A stretch of 64,000 nt of DNA from the IMG/VR virus record IMGVR_UViG_3300025030_000068, positions 1-64,000 of that record; one strand, written 5' to 3'. This stretch comes from a virus. Shown in pieces: positions 23,472-31,845 of this stretch (the first letter of the stretch is position 1; every line of letters starts with the position of its first letter). The notes below the pieces were generated by a model. It made no database searches, had not been told where the DNA came from, and was given only the letters and a program-made list of their open reading frames with translations. The translations under genes and the position numbers were made by a program.

Positions 23472-24823
23472 GGTTTCCTGCACTCCTTCCATCCCTGTTT
23501 CTCCGCCACTTCTTGCGGCGTCGTGTCGGCTTTGGTCATCACCGCGATGCCGCAGCATGTGCATTTATAGGCGCGGCCCGTGCCGACCTGTTGCCATTCG
23601 TGGCTGGTGTTGCTTCCTGCCGCGTTCCTTGCCTCTTCGGCGAAGTCGGCAAACGCCGTTGCCCCCCTGTGGATGTATCCGTCCAGCGAATATCGAATGC
23701 CGTCAATGTGGTGATTGAAGGCGTCCACGATGATCGGCAGGATATCGCCGGTCTTGCGATCGACCTTGTACGAGTAATGACGGAATTCATCGGCGGTATG
23801 CTTGCAGCGCGGGTGGATGATGATCTTCTTGAACGAGCGCAGGTAGGTGATGCCGTCCTCGACTGATCCGGCCCACTTCTTGGCGCCCTGAATGCGGAAC
23901 CCCTTCTTGCGGACGTGGCTAACCGTCTCAGGGCGTGACGAGTCGGCCTTGATCGGCCAGTCGCGGCTCCCTGGCACGGCATCGAACAGATCGGGGATTT
24001 CGTCAAGCTCCACTCCCACTCCTCTTGCCTCGTGGTCGACATAGAGGATGTTGTCCTTGACGAAACAGCGGTTGAGCGTGGTCGGGTCTTCGGCGAAGCC
24101 CCAATCTGTGCCGTAGAAGAACCGGGCGTCGTCCGGGGTGTCGAAGGTGTCGATGACATATTTCCCCTTGAAGATGATGGAGTCGGTCAGCGTCAGCGTT
24201 TCGCCTTCCCAGACGTTGAGGTAGGCGCCCTCTGGATCGATGGACTTGAGATGTAGGCGCTCCCGGTTCAGCGTTTCCGGGAAGTGGGGATTGTCGGACC
24301 AGTTCACTTTGACGACGATGCTGTCCGGGTGCGGCTTGACGACGAATCTTTGGTGCGTCGGCGCTTCCTCCTCCATCGGGTTATAGCTGATCCATATTTC
24401 GCTGCCGTCTTTGCGGATCGTCGGTATCAGGATGTCCCATGACTCCTTGCTGACTGATTCGGCCTCCTCGACCCAGCAGATGTCGATGCCTTCCTTCGAT
24501 TTGATCTCCTTGATGTTGTGGCGCAGTCCCTCGAACATGAACTCGGCACCGGAGCGGCTCTTGATGACGGAGCGTCCGGGCGTGAAGTCCCGGTCGAAGC
24601 CGAGCGCGGATATCTGGTCGCAGAGGAGGCGGTGGACGGAGTCGGTGATGGAGGTCTGGAATTCGCGGGCACAGAGGATGCGGACGGGGTATTGTTTGGC
24701 GATGATCAGGAGAGCGCGGGCATAGGCCCAGCTCTTGGCTCCGCCTCGGCCACCGTAATAGACCTTGTAGCGGTGCGGCTCAAAGAGGTGGACGAATTTC
24801 GGTGGGATGATGCTACTCGGCAT
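23468..24823 (-). CDS. Terminase large subunit
   Basis: A 451-residue protein of the PBSX/Terminase_3 type. Residues about 23-31 are the Walker A-like GGRGGAKS. DICWVEEAE is Walker B with the catalytic Glu. The nuclease domain has FYGTDWGF, IKADSSRPE and IIVDAFNHHIDGIRYS, the acidic clusters of the RNase H-like fold. It translocates and cleaves DNA at the portal. A 40-residue C-terminal extension with YKCTCCGIAV looks like a zinc ribbon and is unusual. Its start overlaps the small subunit gene. No cos or pac site could be assigned. Confidence 0.93.
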   Translation of the reverse strand: MPSSIIPPKFVHLFEPHRYKVYYGGRGGAKSWAYARALLIIAKQYPVRILCAREFQTSITDSVHRLLCDQISALGFDRDFTPGRSVIKSRSGAEFMFEGLRHNIKEIKSKEGIDICWVEEAESVSKESWDILIPTIRKDGSEIWISYNPMEEEAPTHQRFVVKPHPDSIVVKVNWSDNPHFPETLNRERLHLKSIDPEGAYLNVWEGETLTLTDSIIFKGKYVIDTFDTPDDARFFYGTDWGFAEDPTTLNRCFVKDNILYVDHEARGVGVELDEIPDLFDAVPGSRDWPIKADSSRPETVSHVRKKGFRIQGAKKWAGSVEDGITYLRSFKKIIIHPRCKHTADEFRHYSYKVDRKTGDILPIIVDAFNHHIDGIRYSLDGYIHRGATAFADFAEEARNAAGSNTSHEWQQVGTGRAYKCTCCGIAVMTKADTTPQEVAEKQGWKECRKP

Positions 24824-25349
24824 CGGCTGTCTTCTTCATGCCGTGGTAGATGTCTTTCATGGTGAAGGTGGTCTTTTTACCGTCGGCATCGGAGACGGTT
24901 ACTTTGACGGTGCGGTCGCTCTCTTCTGTCGTGCGGCCAAACTGTTTCGGGTTGCGGCGTTCAAGGCGCCATGCGGCTGCTTGCCATGACCCGGCGCGGG
25001 CGGCTTTCGATATGTCGCTGAGGTCAATCATGTCGGCTTCGGCCATCGCTCTTTCGCAGGCGTCGGAAAAGTCTTTGAATGGTTGCTCGTTTTTCGCTCC
25101 ACGTCGCAGCCAGTCATAGAGCGTGTCCTTGTTGATTCCGGCGGCGACGGCGGCGGTCTCGACGTAGTTCCCGGCGCGGACGAACGCGAGGATCTTCGAT
25201 ACCACTTCGTCGTTATACTTTGTCGGGCGCCCGTCCTTGCTCCCCGGTTTAAGCACCTTCTTCTTGCTCGGCTTGCTTCGGGGCTTCTTGATGACGGGCT
25301 TGACCTTCTCGACTGCTGTCGCCACCTCTTTTGCCGCTGTTTTTTTCAT
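24813..25349 (-). CDS. Terminase small subunit
   Basis: A 178-residue protein directly upstream of the large subunit and overlapping it by 11 bases. The N-terminus is very Lys-rich. Residues about 60-90 form the DNA-binding HTH (NYVETAAVAAGINKDTLYDW). A helical oligomerisation region (ERAMAEADMIDLSDISKAAR) and an acidic/beta tail follow. It recognises the packaging site and recruits TerL. Two small palindromes lie just upstream of it. Confidence 0.85.
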   Translation of the reverse strand: MKKTAAKEVATAVEKVKPVIKKPRSKPSKKKVLKPGSKDGRPTKYNDEVVSKILAFVRAGNYVETAAVAAGINKDTLYDWLRRGAKNEQPFKDFSDACERAMAEADMIDLSDISKAARAGSWQAAAWRLERRNPKQFGRTTEESDRTVKVTVSDADGKKTTFTMKDIYHGMKKTADAE

Positions 25350-25394
25350 GGCTACTAAACTTTCAAAGTGTTATGCCGTGATTTCTGGCACCGC

Positions 25395-25411
25395 GTTTAG
25401 TCTCGCTAAAC
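25395..25411. other. Palindrome upstream of the small terminase gene
   Basis: GTTTAG pairs with CTAAAC around TCTCG. A second short palindrome (ACTTTCAAAGT, 25357-25367) lies between it and the gene. Candidate regulatory or packaging-recognition element. Not testable here. Confidence 0.4.
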
Positions 25412-25428
25412 TTTTCGACCTGTTTTCT

Positions 25429-26001
25429 CTATGGAATGGTTGTGGTCGTCGCTGCCGGACGCTCGACGGGGTGTTGGATCGGTGCTCTTCCGCTACGCTC
25501 ATCGGGTGTCAGCGCCCGGACGTAGTGTTTGCACTGCATCCGGCCATTAACTTCCTCCATGCGGGCAAAGAGGTGGATTCCCATGTGGCGCTCGATGGCG
25601 GCCTTCTCCTCCGGGGTCGCGTCGAGGAGGTGGACGGTGTAGAACTTGCCGTGCGCGGTGGCCTTTGCGGGCTCTGCGGGTCCGGGCGTGAAGACTCCGG
25701 CCTCATGCCGCCCGCTGCGGATCTCCATCTCCCCTGCGAAGCGGTTCGGGGCGCCGTCGACGTAGAATTTGTGCGGCCATCCGTACTTCTGATCCGCCAT
25801 CTCCAGATGCGCTCCGGCGGCCAGCGCTTCGGCCAGCTCAGTCGGATGCATGGAGCCGCAGTAACCGCAGGTGTGGAGTGGCCGGGCGGCAGGCATCTCG
25901 GATTTGTCCTGTTTGGCGGAGCGGGGTGCGTTCCACTTTTTGAACTTGTCGTCTATGCCGTCATGGGCGACGGTGGGCGGGAGGTTTTTGTTGATGTCCA
26001 T
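25429..26001 (-). CDS. Conserved phage hypothetical protein
   Basis: A 190-residue protein from ATG 26001, which follows the preceding stop closely. The HTCGYCGSMHPTE cysteine pair, then ADQKYGWPHKFYVD, and the KFYTVHLLDATPEEKAAIERHMG stretch match a protein often found near phage terminase genes. No function is assigned. A zinc site is likely. It is the last gene before terS. Confidence 0.65.
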   Translation of the reverse strand: MDINKNLPPTVAHDGIDDKFKKWNAPRSAKQDKSEMPAARPLHTCGYCGSMHPTELAEALAAGAHLEMADQKYGWPHKFYVDGAPNRFAGEMEIRSGRHEAGVFTPGPAEPAKATAHGKFYTVHLLDATPEEKAAIERHMGIHLFARMEEVNGRMQCKHYVRALTPDERSGRAPIQHPVERPAATTTTIP

Positions 26002-26018
26002 TGGGCTGGGCTCCTTTG

Positions 26019-26177
26019 TTAGATATTCGTCTTCTGGATGATCTCGCTGGACCAGATCGGGATGCAGAGCAGCCACCACGTTGTGCGGTAGACGACCTCG
26101 GTGTGCTTCGCGTCGTCATGCCCGGCATCCCATGTCGGTACGCTGCGGCGGAACTGTCTCACGGTCTTGCGGATCAT
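26019..26177 (-). CDS. 52-residue hypothetical protein
   Basis: Starts at ATG 26177, overlapping the preceding stop by ATGA. Basic N-terminus and a hydrophobic stretch (TTWWLLCIPIWSSEII) that might insert into a membrane. Function unknown. Confidence 0.5.
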   Translation of the reverse strand: MIRKTVRQFRRSVPTWDAGHDDAKHTEVVYRTTWWLLCIPIWSSEIIQKTNI

Positions 26178-26353
26178 GGCTGGCATCCTTTCCCGACATG
26201 GCCGCAGTAGCCTTTTCCGGTGAGTTCCCGCTTGATGTGGGGCTGCGCCGGGGTGGTGTACTCCTCCTGCCATGCCATGCAGTTGTCCGCTACGCAGCGG
26301 CGGTCCTGTGTGCAGCAGTGCCTCTTTCTGGCCTCGTCCGGGGTGTGGGTCAT
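26174..26353 (-). CDS. 59-residue Cys-rich protein
   Basis: Too short for length-filtered callers. ATG 26353 overlaps the ParB-methyltransferase stop and its stop overlaps the next start. The product has HCCTQ, RCVADNC and GYCGHVGKGC, suggesting metal binding. Function unknown. Confidence 0.6.
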   Translation of the reverse strand: MTHTPDEARKRHCCTQDRRCVADNCMAWQEEYTTPAQPHIKRELTGKGYCGHVGKGCQP

Positions 26354-27855
26354 TTCTTCCTCGCTTTCTGCACTTCACTGAATGGCGTCATGCTTCCGTC
26401 CTGATTCATGAGTTGCGGCTCTTCTTGGCAGTATTCGAAATAGCGCTGGAGGCTGCTCTGGACGTAGGCCGTGGACAGCTCAATCCCACGATATCTGCGT
26501 CCGGTCTTGCGGCAAGCGATCAACGTTGTGCCACTGCCGTTGAAGAGATCGATGACAATCTCCCCGTACTGGCTGCTGGCATAGATGCAGCGCTCGACCA
26601 GGCGTACTGGCTTCATTGTTGGGTGGTCGGGGGACTTGTGGGGCTTGTCGATTCTGATCACTGTGGTCGGTTCCCGTAGGCGGAGTTCCTTGGCAATTTT
26701 GATCAGCTCCGGCTTGGAGAGCTTGGTGATGTCGATATCGTCGTCTATGACGGTCGTTTGCGAGAAATCGCCGCTGAAGTAGTGGGCGGCTCCTTCTTTC
26801 CAGCCGTAGAGTATCGGCTCGTGCTGCCAATTATAGTCTTGGCGGCCCAGTGCAGCAGAGTTCTTAATCCAAACAAGGCATTGCTTAATCAGTAATATGG
26901 GGGCACTATTAATTGCCTTCCTGAAAGTTGTTCCGAGGTTGGCGGTATCCGCATGTGCGACATAAAAGCAACCTCCTGGTTTCAACGCATGACTCATCGA
27001 AGTGAATGCTCCGAGCAGAAACTCCTCAAACAAAGAATCTGTCATTTTGTCATTCTTTATGCCCTGTTCATCCGTCCGTTTATGTTGACTCCTTGGCTTC
27101 GCTCGATTCTCGTTGTGCTGGACGTCCACGTTGTAAGGAGGATCAGTCCAACAAAGATCCGCCTTCTCCCCATTCATTATGCGTTCGACATCTGCGATCG
27201 ATGTGCTGTCGCCGCAAAGCAGCCGATGGTCGCCTCCGCCGAGTACCCACAAGTCCCCCAGCTTCACGAACGGTTCCTCGACGGGTTCGACGACGGCATC
27301 CTCGTCTCCAGTCGGGTCCGGCTTATTCAGCCCCAGAAGTTCGTCGATCTCTTCCTGATTAAACCCGGTGAGGTTCATGTCGTAGCCGGTCTCGACAAGC
27401 TCCTGCATGAGCTGCGCGAGGAGGTCGTCGTCGAACTCTCCGCCGTGCCGATTTGCAGCTATATTCGCCGATTTTTCCTTTTGTTCATCCCACTCAACCT
27501 CCCGGTAGTTGAAGCGACCGTCTGGAGTGTCGATGTATCCGCTGGCGACCGTTCCCGCCTTGTCCGTGACCGCTTCCTTAACGATTGGCCAGCTGGGATC
27601 GAGGTTTTTAACACGCTGATGTCCACCAACAAGTCTTCCGGTTCGGATGTTGAAAACGATAGAACCTAATTCGCCGAACTCCTTCATAGCGTCACGGAGC
27701 ATATGAAGTTTTTCCGGGGAAATCCGGCGGGGGTTGTACCCGCTGGGCCGCAAATCGCTAATAGATGTCGGCACCAGTTCTTTTGCTGCTGTTGTTAGGT
27801 TGTCTACGGTCCTATCTGCGTTTGACACCGCGCTTTTTCTTTTTTGCGTCGCCAT
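26350..27855 (-). CDS. ParB-like nuclease domain fused to a DNA methyltransferase
   Basis: A 501-residue fusion. Residues about 30-180 are a ParB/Srx-like domain (PSGYNPRRIS, VFNIRTGRLVGGHQR). Residues about 205-490 are a beta-class (N4/N6) methyltransferase: TDPPYN catalytic motif, the SAM motif LFNGSGTTLIA, and TYPTMKP-like HPTMKP. This combination is common in phages and is thought to modify phage DNA. Solitary, as no restriction enzyme is adjacent. It heads a set of coupled small genes leading to the terminase. Confidence 0.93.
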   Translation of the reverse strand: MATQKRKSAVSNADRTVDNLTTAAKELVPTSISDLRPSGYNPRRISPEKLHMLRDAMKEFGELGSIVFNIRTGRLVGGHQRVKNLDPSWPIVKEAVTDKAGTVASGYIDTPDGRFNYREVEWDEQKEKSANIAANRHGGEFDDDLLAQLMQELVETGYDMNLTGFNQEEIDELLGLNKPDPTGDEDAVVEPVEEPFVKLGDLWVLGGGDHRLLCGDSTSIADVERIMNGEKADLCWTDPPYNVDVQHNENRAKPRSQHKRTDEQGIKNDKMTDSLFEEFLLGAFTSMSHALKPGGCFYVAHADTANLGTTFRKAINSAPILLIKQCLVWIKNSAALGRQDYNWQHEPILYGWKEGAAHYFSGDFSQTTVIDDDIDITKLSKPELIKIAKELRLREPTTVIRIDKPHKSPDHPTMKPVRLVERCIYASSQYGEIVIDLFNGSGTTLIACRKTGRRYRGIELSTAYVQSSLQRYFEYCQEEPQLMNQDGSMTPFSEVQKARKK

Positions 27856-27870
27856 TACGTCCTCTTCCCT

Positions 27871-28539
27871 TTATGTTGTTTTAAGGAGTCGCTCTTCTTT
27901 GCTGTGACATTTTGAACACAAGGTTATAAGGTTCTCCATGCTGTGAGCCTCTTCTGGGGTATCGAATAGCCTGAATGGTTTTTTGTGGTGGACATGCAAC
28001 CTCTTCCCGGTCTTCCCACACTTGGTGCATTTATTCCCGTCTCTTTCCCTTGCTTGCCGGCGGATTCGATCCCACCCGCCGTAATAGGGTTGCGATCCGT
28101 CTTTGCATAAATAGCCACCCTTCCATCTAGGATGATTTTCTTTTGACCAGTTCAAAGATTTCCACGTCCCGAAGCATTTAGTTGAACAAAAGACTGAGTT
28201 CCTCGTCTCTATTTGGTCTCTATTTCTGAAAAACTTTTTGCTGCAAATTATGCATTCCCTTTCTACCGGGCCGCCTTTCCATCTCTTTGTGTTCTCTCCT
28301 GTAACTGCCGCTCGCTGTAATTTCATCCTGCATTCAATAGAACAACAGTCTTTGGTCCTTCCGCTCTTCCGAAGGATGTCGCTTATCGTTTTATAAAAGT
28401 ATTCACCGCATGCATGGCAGGTTACTTTCACCGACAATCGTATCCTTCCATTTCTCGCTATTCGGATCGGCTCATTTATTATCCCGATTGTTTTGAGCCT
28501 TTCTTTGTATTCTTCTATTCTTCTGTCCATCTCCGTCAC
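27871..28539 (-). CDS. HNH homing endonuclease-like protein
   Basis: A 222-residue protein with two or three Cys4 knuckles (TCHACGEYF, CCSIECRM, ECIICSKKF, FCSTKCFGTW) of the NUMOD type. The HNH nuclease core follows: RERDGNKCTKCGKTG, then LHVHHKKPFRLFD and LITLCSKCHSKEE. Free-standing HNH genes like this move between phages. The gene is distinctly A/T-rich against its neighbours, which supports recent insertion. It is flanked by the ParB-methyltransferase and a zinc-ribbon gene. Confidence 0.9.
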   Translation of the reverse strand: MTEMDRRIEEYKERLKTIGIINEPIRIARNGRIRLSVKVTCHACGEYFYKTISDILRKSGRTKDCCSIECRMKLQRAAVTGENTKRWKGGPVERECIICSKKFFRNRDQIETRNSVFCSTKCFGTWKSLNWSKENHPRWKGGYLCKDGSQPYYGGWDRIRRQARERDGNKCTKCGKTGKRLHVHHKKPFRLFDTPEEAHSMENLITLCSKCHSKEERLLKTT

Positions 28540-28553
28540 GCCTTTTGCCCTCC

Positions 28554-28979
28554 CTATCTCTGTATTTCCCGCAGGCGGATAATCGACGCGGCAATGTAGT
28601 TGATGGCACCGAGGCGTTCGGCGATGGCAGCCTCCGTGGCGAGACGTTGGCTCTCCCAGAGTTTCTTGGTCGCTTGCCCTACCGGGTAGCCGTCGCCGAC
28701 GTTGCGGGTGATCTCCAGTATCGGCTGGTCGACGAATGGCTTGCCGTTGGCGTGGCGCTCCTTGCCCTTCCCTTGCTGGCTTTGGTCAAGCGCCTGCTGC
28801 AGCACTTCGGCAAGGGGCTCGTAGCCGGGCTCGATCGTCTGGCTGTGTTCCCTCTTAGTTCCGTAGTCGATCAGCATCCCGTCCTTGCCGCAGGTCGGGC
28901 AGTCTATAACTCGAAAATTTGCGTCTCCGGTGTTGTGGATCGTCGCGTCAAACCCGCAGTGGACACATTGGACTCGCAT
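28554..28979 (-). CDS. Zinc-ribbon hypothetical protein
   Basis: A 141-residue protein from ATG 28979. The N-terminus MRVQCVHCGFDATIHN and DCPTCGKDG is a Cys4 zinc ribbon. The C-terminal 60 residues are helical (AAIAERLGAINYIAASIIRL). No known function. Follows a 51-residue zinc protein in the same operon. Confidence 0.6.
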   Translation of the reverse strand: MRVQCVHCGFDATIHNTGDANFRVIDCPTCGKDGMLIDYGTKREHSQTIEPGYEPLAEVLQQALDQSQQGKGKERHANGKPFVDQPILEITRNVGDGYPVGQATKKLWESQRLATEAAIAERLGAINYIAASIIRLREIQR

Positions 28980-28990
28980 CTGTTCTCTCC

Positions 28991-29146
28991 TCACTTGCTT
29001 TTGTCGCTGGGCTCGATTTCTTTGCAGCTGAACCACTCCGCACCGCACTCGGTACAGCGGTACAGCGGGTCTCCGGGGTTGCAGGTGTCGAGCGGATGCT
29101 CGTCGGCTACCTTCTTGGCTTTGCCGTCGCAGACGAAGCATGTCAT
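28991..29146 (-). CDS. 51-residue zinc-ribbon protein
   Basis: Starts at ATG 29146 overlapping the thyX stop. MTCFVCDGKAKKV and LYRCTECGAEWFSC give a compact Cys4 site. Role unknown. Confidence 0.6.
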   Translation of the reverse strand: MTCFVCDGKAKKVADEHPLDTCNPGDPLYRCTECGAEWFSCKEIEPSDKSK

Positions 29147-29796
29147 GACTGGCAGCCTCTGGCGCCTTCCGGACAGCTCCCGCGCGTGCAGCCCGGTCCG
29201 GCGTCTGCGAATAATGCGGGAGCAATGCGCCTGCATGCGTTCAGCATCTCCTTCGCCATTTCCCGGATCTCCCATTGGGCACGGCTGCAGCAGCGCAGCG
29301 AGAAGAAGTGGCGCAGCTCTCTGGCGTTCATGGTCATCACCAGTTTCGTCTCGGCGGCGTTCGGGAGGACGAAACGGGCGTCTTCGGCGGGCACTCCGGC
29401 GTGGATCAATTCGTCGTAGAAAGCGAAGGCCTGCAGTTCCATGAATTCACGGTAGGCGGCCTCGTACCCGGCGGCGGAGATGCTTTCCGGGATGATGTAG
29501 TTAGCATCCTTCGTCCGGACATACCGTTGGCTCTGCTGCGAGAATGAAGCGACCCGGTGTCGCACCAGCTGGTGCGAGCAGGCCCGGCTGATTCCATCGA
29601 CGGCGAAGGTGAAGCTGGCGTGCTCTGCGACCGACTCGTGTCCCATGCCGAGAACTTTCCGCAGCAGGAGAATGTCGCTGTCGGTTGTCGTGCCGGGGAC
29701 AATGGCTGCTGGCATCCCGGCGCTGTAGCATACCCTTGCCGCGTAGGCGCAGACCGCTTCCGGGTCCGGGGTGTGGGTAACTAGTTGGACTTTCAT
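29143..29796 (-). CDS. thyX: FAD-dependent thymidylate synthase ThyX
   Basis: A 217-residue protein from ATG 29796, taken as the start because the frame upstream of it is low in sense and the product length fits the family. It carries the ThyX signature RHRVASFSQQSQRYV (RHRxxS...SxR motif) near residues 73-87, with GHESVAEHASFTF before it. It makes dTMP from dUMP using FAD and methylene-tetrahydrofolate, supplying thymidine for phage replication. The downstream gene is coupled, and upstream is a small zinc gene. Confidence 0.95.
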   Translation of the reverse strand: MKVQLVTHTPDPEAVCAYAARVCYSAGMPAAIVPGTTTDSDILLLRKVLGMGHESVAEHASFTFAVDGISRACSHQLVRHRVASFSQQSQRYVRTKDANYIIPESISAAGYEAAYREFMELQAFAFYDELIHAGVPAEDARFVLPNAAETKLVMTMNARELRHFFSLRCCSRAQWEIREMAKEMLNACRRIAPALFADAGPGCTRGSCPEGARGCQS

Positions 29797-29990
29797 GGGC
29801 TCTCCTCGAATAGTGTCATCTGCCCCTCGCAGGTCCGGGCCTTGCGTTTGCGGTCCGCTCTGGCTGCTCCGAGTATCTTGCGCAGACAGGTCTTGCCGAT
29901 GCCGATATGGATCGACTCCGGGTCTGTCAGTTTTCGGTTGCAGCGTCGACAGCGAGTGCTTTCGGCTTTTGCTTTTCCCATGATGTCCAT
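29793..29990 (-). CDS. Small zinc-binding protein
   Basis: A 65-residue basic protein with CRRCNRKLTDPESIHIGIGKTC, similar to small DUF6011-type phage proteins. The start could be ATG 29990 or the Met three codons later. It overlaps the end of the upstream gene by about 60 bases and is coupled to thyX. Function unknown. Confidence 0.6.
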   Translation of the reverse strand: MDIMGKAKAESTRCRRCNRKLTDPESIHIGIGKTCLRKILGAARADRKRKARTCEGQMTLFEESP

Positions 29991-30400
29991 CCGTTATCCG
30001 TTCTCTTCTCGACCATCTGCCAGTATAGGAGCGCTCCGGTTTCGCGGATGTTCTCACCTTGGTATTTCTTCGTCGGGCTGGGGTCGTGGACGACGACGCC
30101 ATTCATGTCCATCACCACCGCGTGGGTTTTGCCTTCAAAGTTCTTACTTGGAACCGCAGCGTCGAAGTATCCCTCGATGCTGTCTTCGAAGAGTAATTCC
30201 CGCTTCCCCGGATATCCCGACCCGCAGCACTCGTAACCCATCGACCAGAAGAAGCACGTCCAGACGTTTTGCCATATCCATTCTGGCAGCAGGATGAAGT
30301 GCGGGACCGCTTCCAGTTCCAGATCGAACAGGCTGGCGACGACGGCTCGCATGCAGTCTCCTCGGCCTTGGTCGTGAATTGATTGTTCGACTTTGGTCAT
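29927..30400 (-). CDS. C39/papain-like cysteine peptidase-like protein
   Basis: A 157-residue protein from ATG 30400. QGRGDCMRAVVASLFDLELEAVPHF has the Cys and helix of a phage C39-like domain. THAVVMDMNGVVVHDPSP provides the likely His and Asp. The catalytic triad is therefore plausible. It could process a protein or inhibit a host factor, but no substrate is suggested. It lies between thyX and a 210-base stretch with no clear gene. Confidence 0.55.
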   Translation of the reverse strand: MTKVEQSIHDQGRGDCMRAVVASLFDLELEAVPHFILLPEWIWQNVWTCFFWSMGYECCGSGYPGKRELLFEDSIEGYFDAAVPSKNFEGKTHAVVMDMNGVVVHDPSPTKKYQGENIRETGALLYWQMVEKRTDNGWTSWEKQKPKALAVDAATEN

Positions 30401-30613
30401 GCTTTTCTCCCTGTGTTTTACTGGCCAGCGGCAGGGGGTACCGGAGATCACATCTCCAGCTCCCTACCACCGGCCTCCGTTTGCGACCGGATGTGGTCCT
30501 GCTCTCTCAATGAGGCCAGCAGTCGTCGCGAGGTTGAATGGTTGCGGTGCCGACGACAGCAGTTCCCGCTTCCCCTATGCCTTTGCTGTTGGGTGCCTCT
30601 GGGGGTTCTGTAT

Positions 30614-30778
30614 TTATCCTTCACCGACGATAGTCTTGTCCCGGCGGTAGCCCGGCACGCTCGGTACTCGATCGGCCACACACTTGCAGACTTCGCAGGT
30701 GGTCTGGACGTGGGAGTGTGGTGCGATCTCCTCTTGCCGTTGGCCGCAGAATCGGCACTCGTAAGTGTAGAGCGGCAT
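30614..30778 (-). CDS. FmdB-like zinc-ribbon protein
   Basis: Below usual length filters at 54 residues. ATG 30778 overlaps the transglycosylase stop (TAATG). The product MPLYTYECRFCGQRQEE, then TCEVCKCV, matches the small FmdB-type putative regulatory zinc ribbon. Role in the phage unknown. Downstream (30401-30613) I see no convincing gene. Confidence 0.65.
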   Translation of the reverse strand: MPLYTYECRFCGQRQEEIAPHSHVQTTCEVCKCVADRVPSVPGYRRDKTIVGEG

Positions 30779-31341
30779 TATCCTTTGATCTCCTTGTAAA
30801 TACGCAGGACGCTATCGGCGTACCGGACTGCCGCCGGCCCTTGCCCGTTGTAGCGGATCAAGGCTTTTCTTATGCTGCCGTGCTGGCCTATCAGCGTCCG
30901 GATCACTCTCTCCGCCTGTGCTGCCTGCCCGAACACGTCCGCCGGGACATGGCCCCAATACTTCGCCCGGACTTGCCATGCGCCCTGTTCCCCAGCGGTT
31001 CCTCTCGGTGACCACGGGTTGGCGTTGCTTTCGATGGTGGCGATAGCTGCCAGCAGGAAAGGGTCAGCGCCTGCCTCGACGCACGCTGCGGCGATATCGG
31101 CGGAGCCGATAGACTTCTTTGCGTTGAGGTAGGTGATGATCCTTGACTCGACGTCCTTCTGCTTCTGTTCGTACTGTTGCTTCTCTACTTTGAGCTGTTG
31201 GATCTCGATGCGGAGGCGTGAGGTTTCCCTCTCGTTGTCTATCGTCTTGACGATGTGATAGGAGAGGGCGATCGCTGAGACAATGATTCCAATAATAATG
31301 ACGTCGAGGAGCTGGTTGGTGGCATCGTTTTTCCTGTTCAC
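30778..31341 (-). CDS. Membrane-anchored lytic transglycosylase
   Basis: A 187-residue protein. One transmembrane helix at about residues 12-30 is followed by a long coiled coil (EIQQLKVEKQQYEQKQKDVE). An SLT-type domain starts at about 80, where AIATIESNANPWSPRG supplies the catalytic Glu and GAWQV the next conserved strand. It cleaves glycan strands from the periplasmic side. Type II single-pass topology suggests the enzyme acts locally, at entry or lysis. It lies far from the main lysis genes and is coupled to a zinc-rich gene upstream. Confidence 0.8.
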   Translation of the reverse strand: MNRKNDATNQLLDVIIIGIIVSAIALSYHIVKTIDNERETSRLRIEIQQLKVEKQQYEQKQKDVESRIITYLNAKKSIGSADIAAACVEAGADPFLLAAIATIESNANPWSPRGTAGEQGAWQVRAKYWGHVPADVFGQAAQAERVIRTLIGQHGSIRKALIRYNGQGPAAVRYADSVLRIYKEIKG

Positions 31342-31808
31342 GGTTTTCTCCTGATCGTGATTTCGAGCCCATCGACTCCGGGGACGAGGTGTGGCTGGTT
31401 CTTGTCACAGCCCATTGTGACCCATCGTTTGTGCTGTCGCTTGTGCAGGTCGCAGACGAGGTGGTTTACTCCTTCGACTTCAATCTTCTGGCCGTCCCAT
31501 GCCCGGTGACCACACCTCTGGACAGCGCAGAGCGAGGGGAAAACGGGATGCTGACCGTCAGTCACCGGGTTGTTGCGTTCATAGACAATCTGTCCCCGGT
31601 TGATCCTGGCGCTGCAGTTGACGCAGACATATTCGACCCCCTTGTGGATGAGTCGTGGGTGGACCGCCAGCACGAGGTGCGTCACCATGAGCGTTCCGCC
31701 GCAGACGGAGCAGGTGCGGCAGCTCAGGCATCGGCGGACGCCATGCCGCTTGCACCATTGCCGGTCGGCGTTAATGCACTCCGGGTGGATGCCGTCCTTG
31801 AACGACAT
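31338..31808 (-). CDS. Cys-rich zinc-binding hypothetical protein
   Basis: A 156-residue protein from Met 31808. A start 63 bases further upstream (31871) is possible, but no Shine-Dalgarno site is seen for either. It has at least four Cys clusters (HPECINADRQWCKRH, RCLSCRTCSVCGG, YVCVNCSARI, CDLHKRQH), so several zinc ions are likely. Possibly an RNA- or DNA-binding factor. No family recognised. Overlaps the transglycosylase start. Confidence 0.55.
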   Translation of the reverse strand: MSFKDGIHPECINADRQWCKRHGVRRCLSCRTCSVCGGTLMVTHLVLAVHPRLIHKGVEYVCVNCSARINRGQIVYERNNPVTDGQHPVFPSLCAVQRCGHRAWDGQKIEVEGVNHLVCDLHKRQHKRWVTMGCDKNQPHLVPGVDGLEITIRRKP

Positions 31809-31845
31809 ACGGGCGTAGCGCTGCCGCTCCCGTGGTCCCAGCGGA

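Noticed and set aside
30401-30613. A gene between the C39-like and FmdB-like genes
   Set aside because: Open frames on both strands are Arg/Ser-rich shadows without a ribosome site or recognisable sequence. I left the stretch unannotated.
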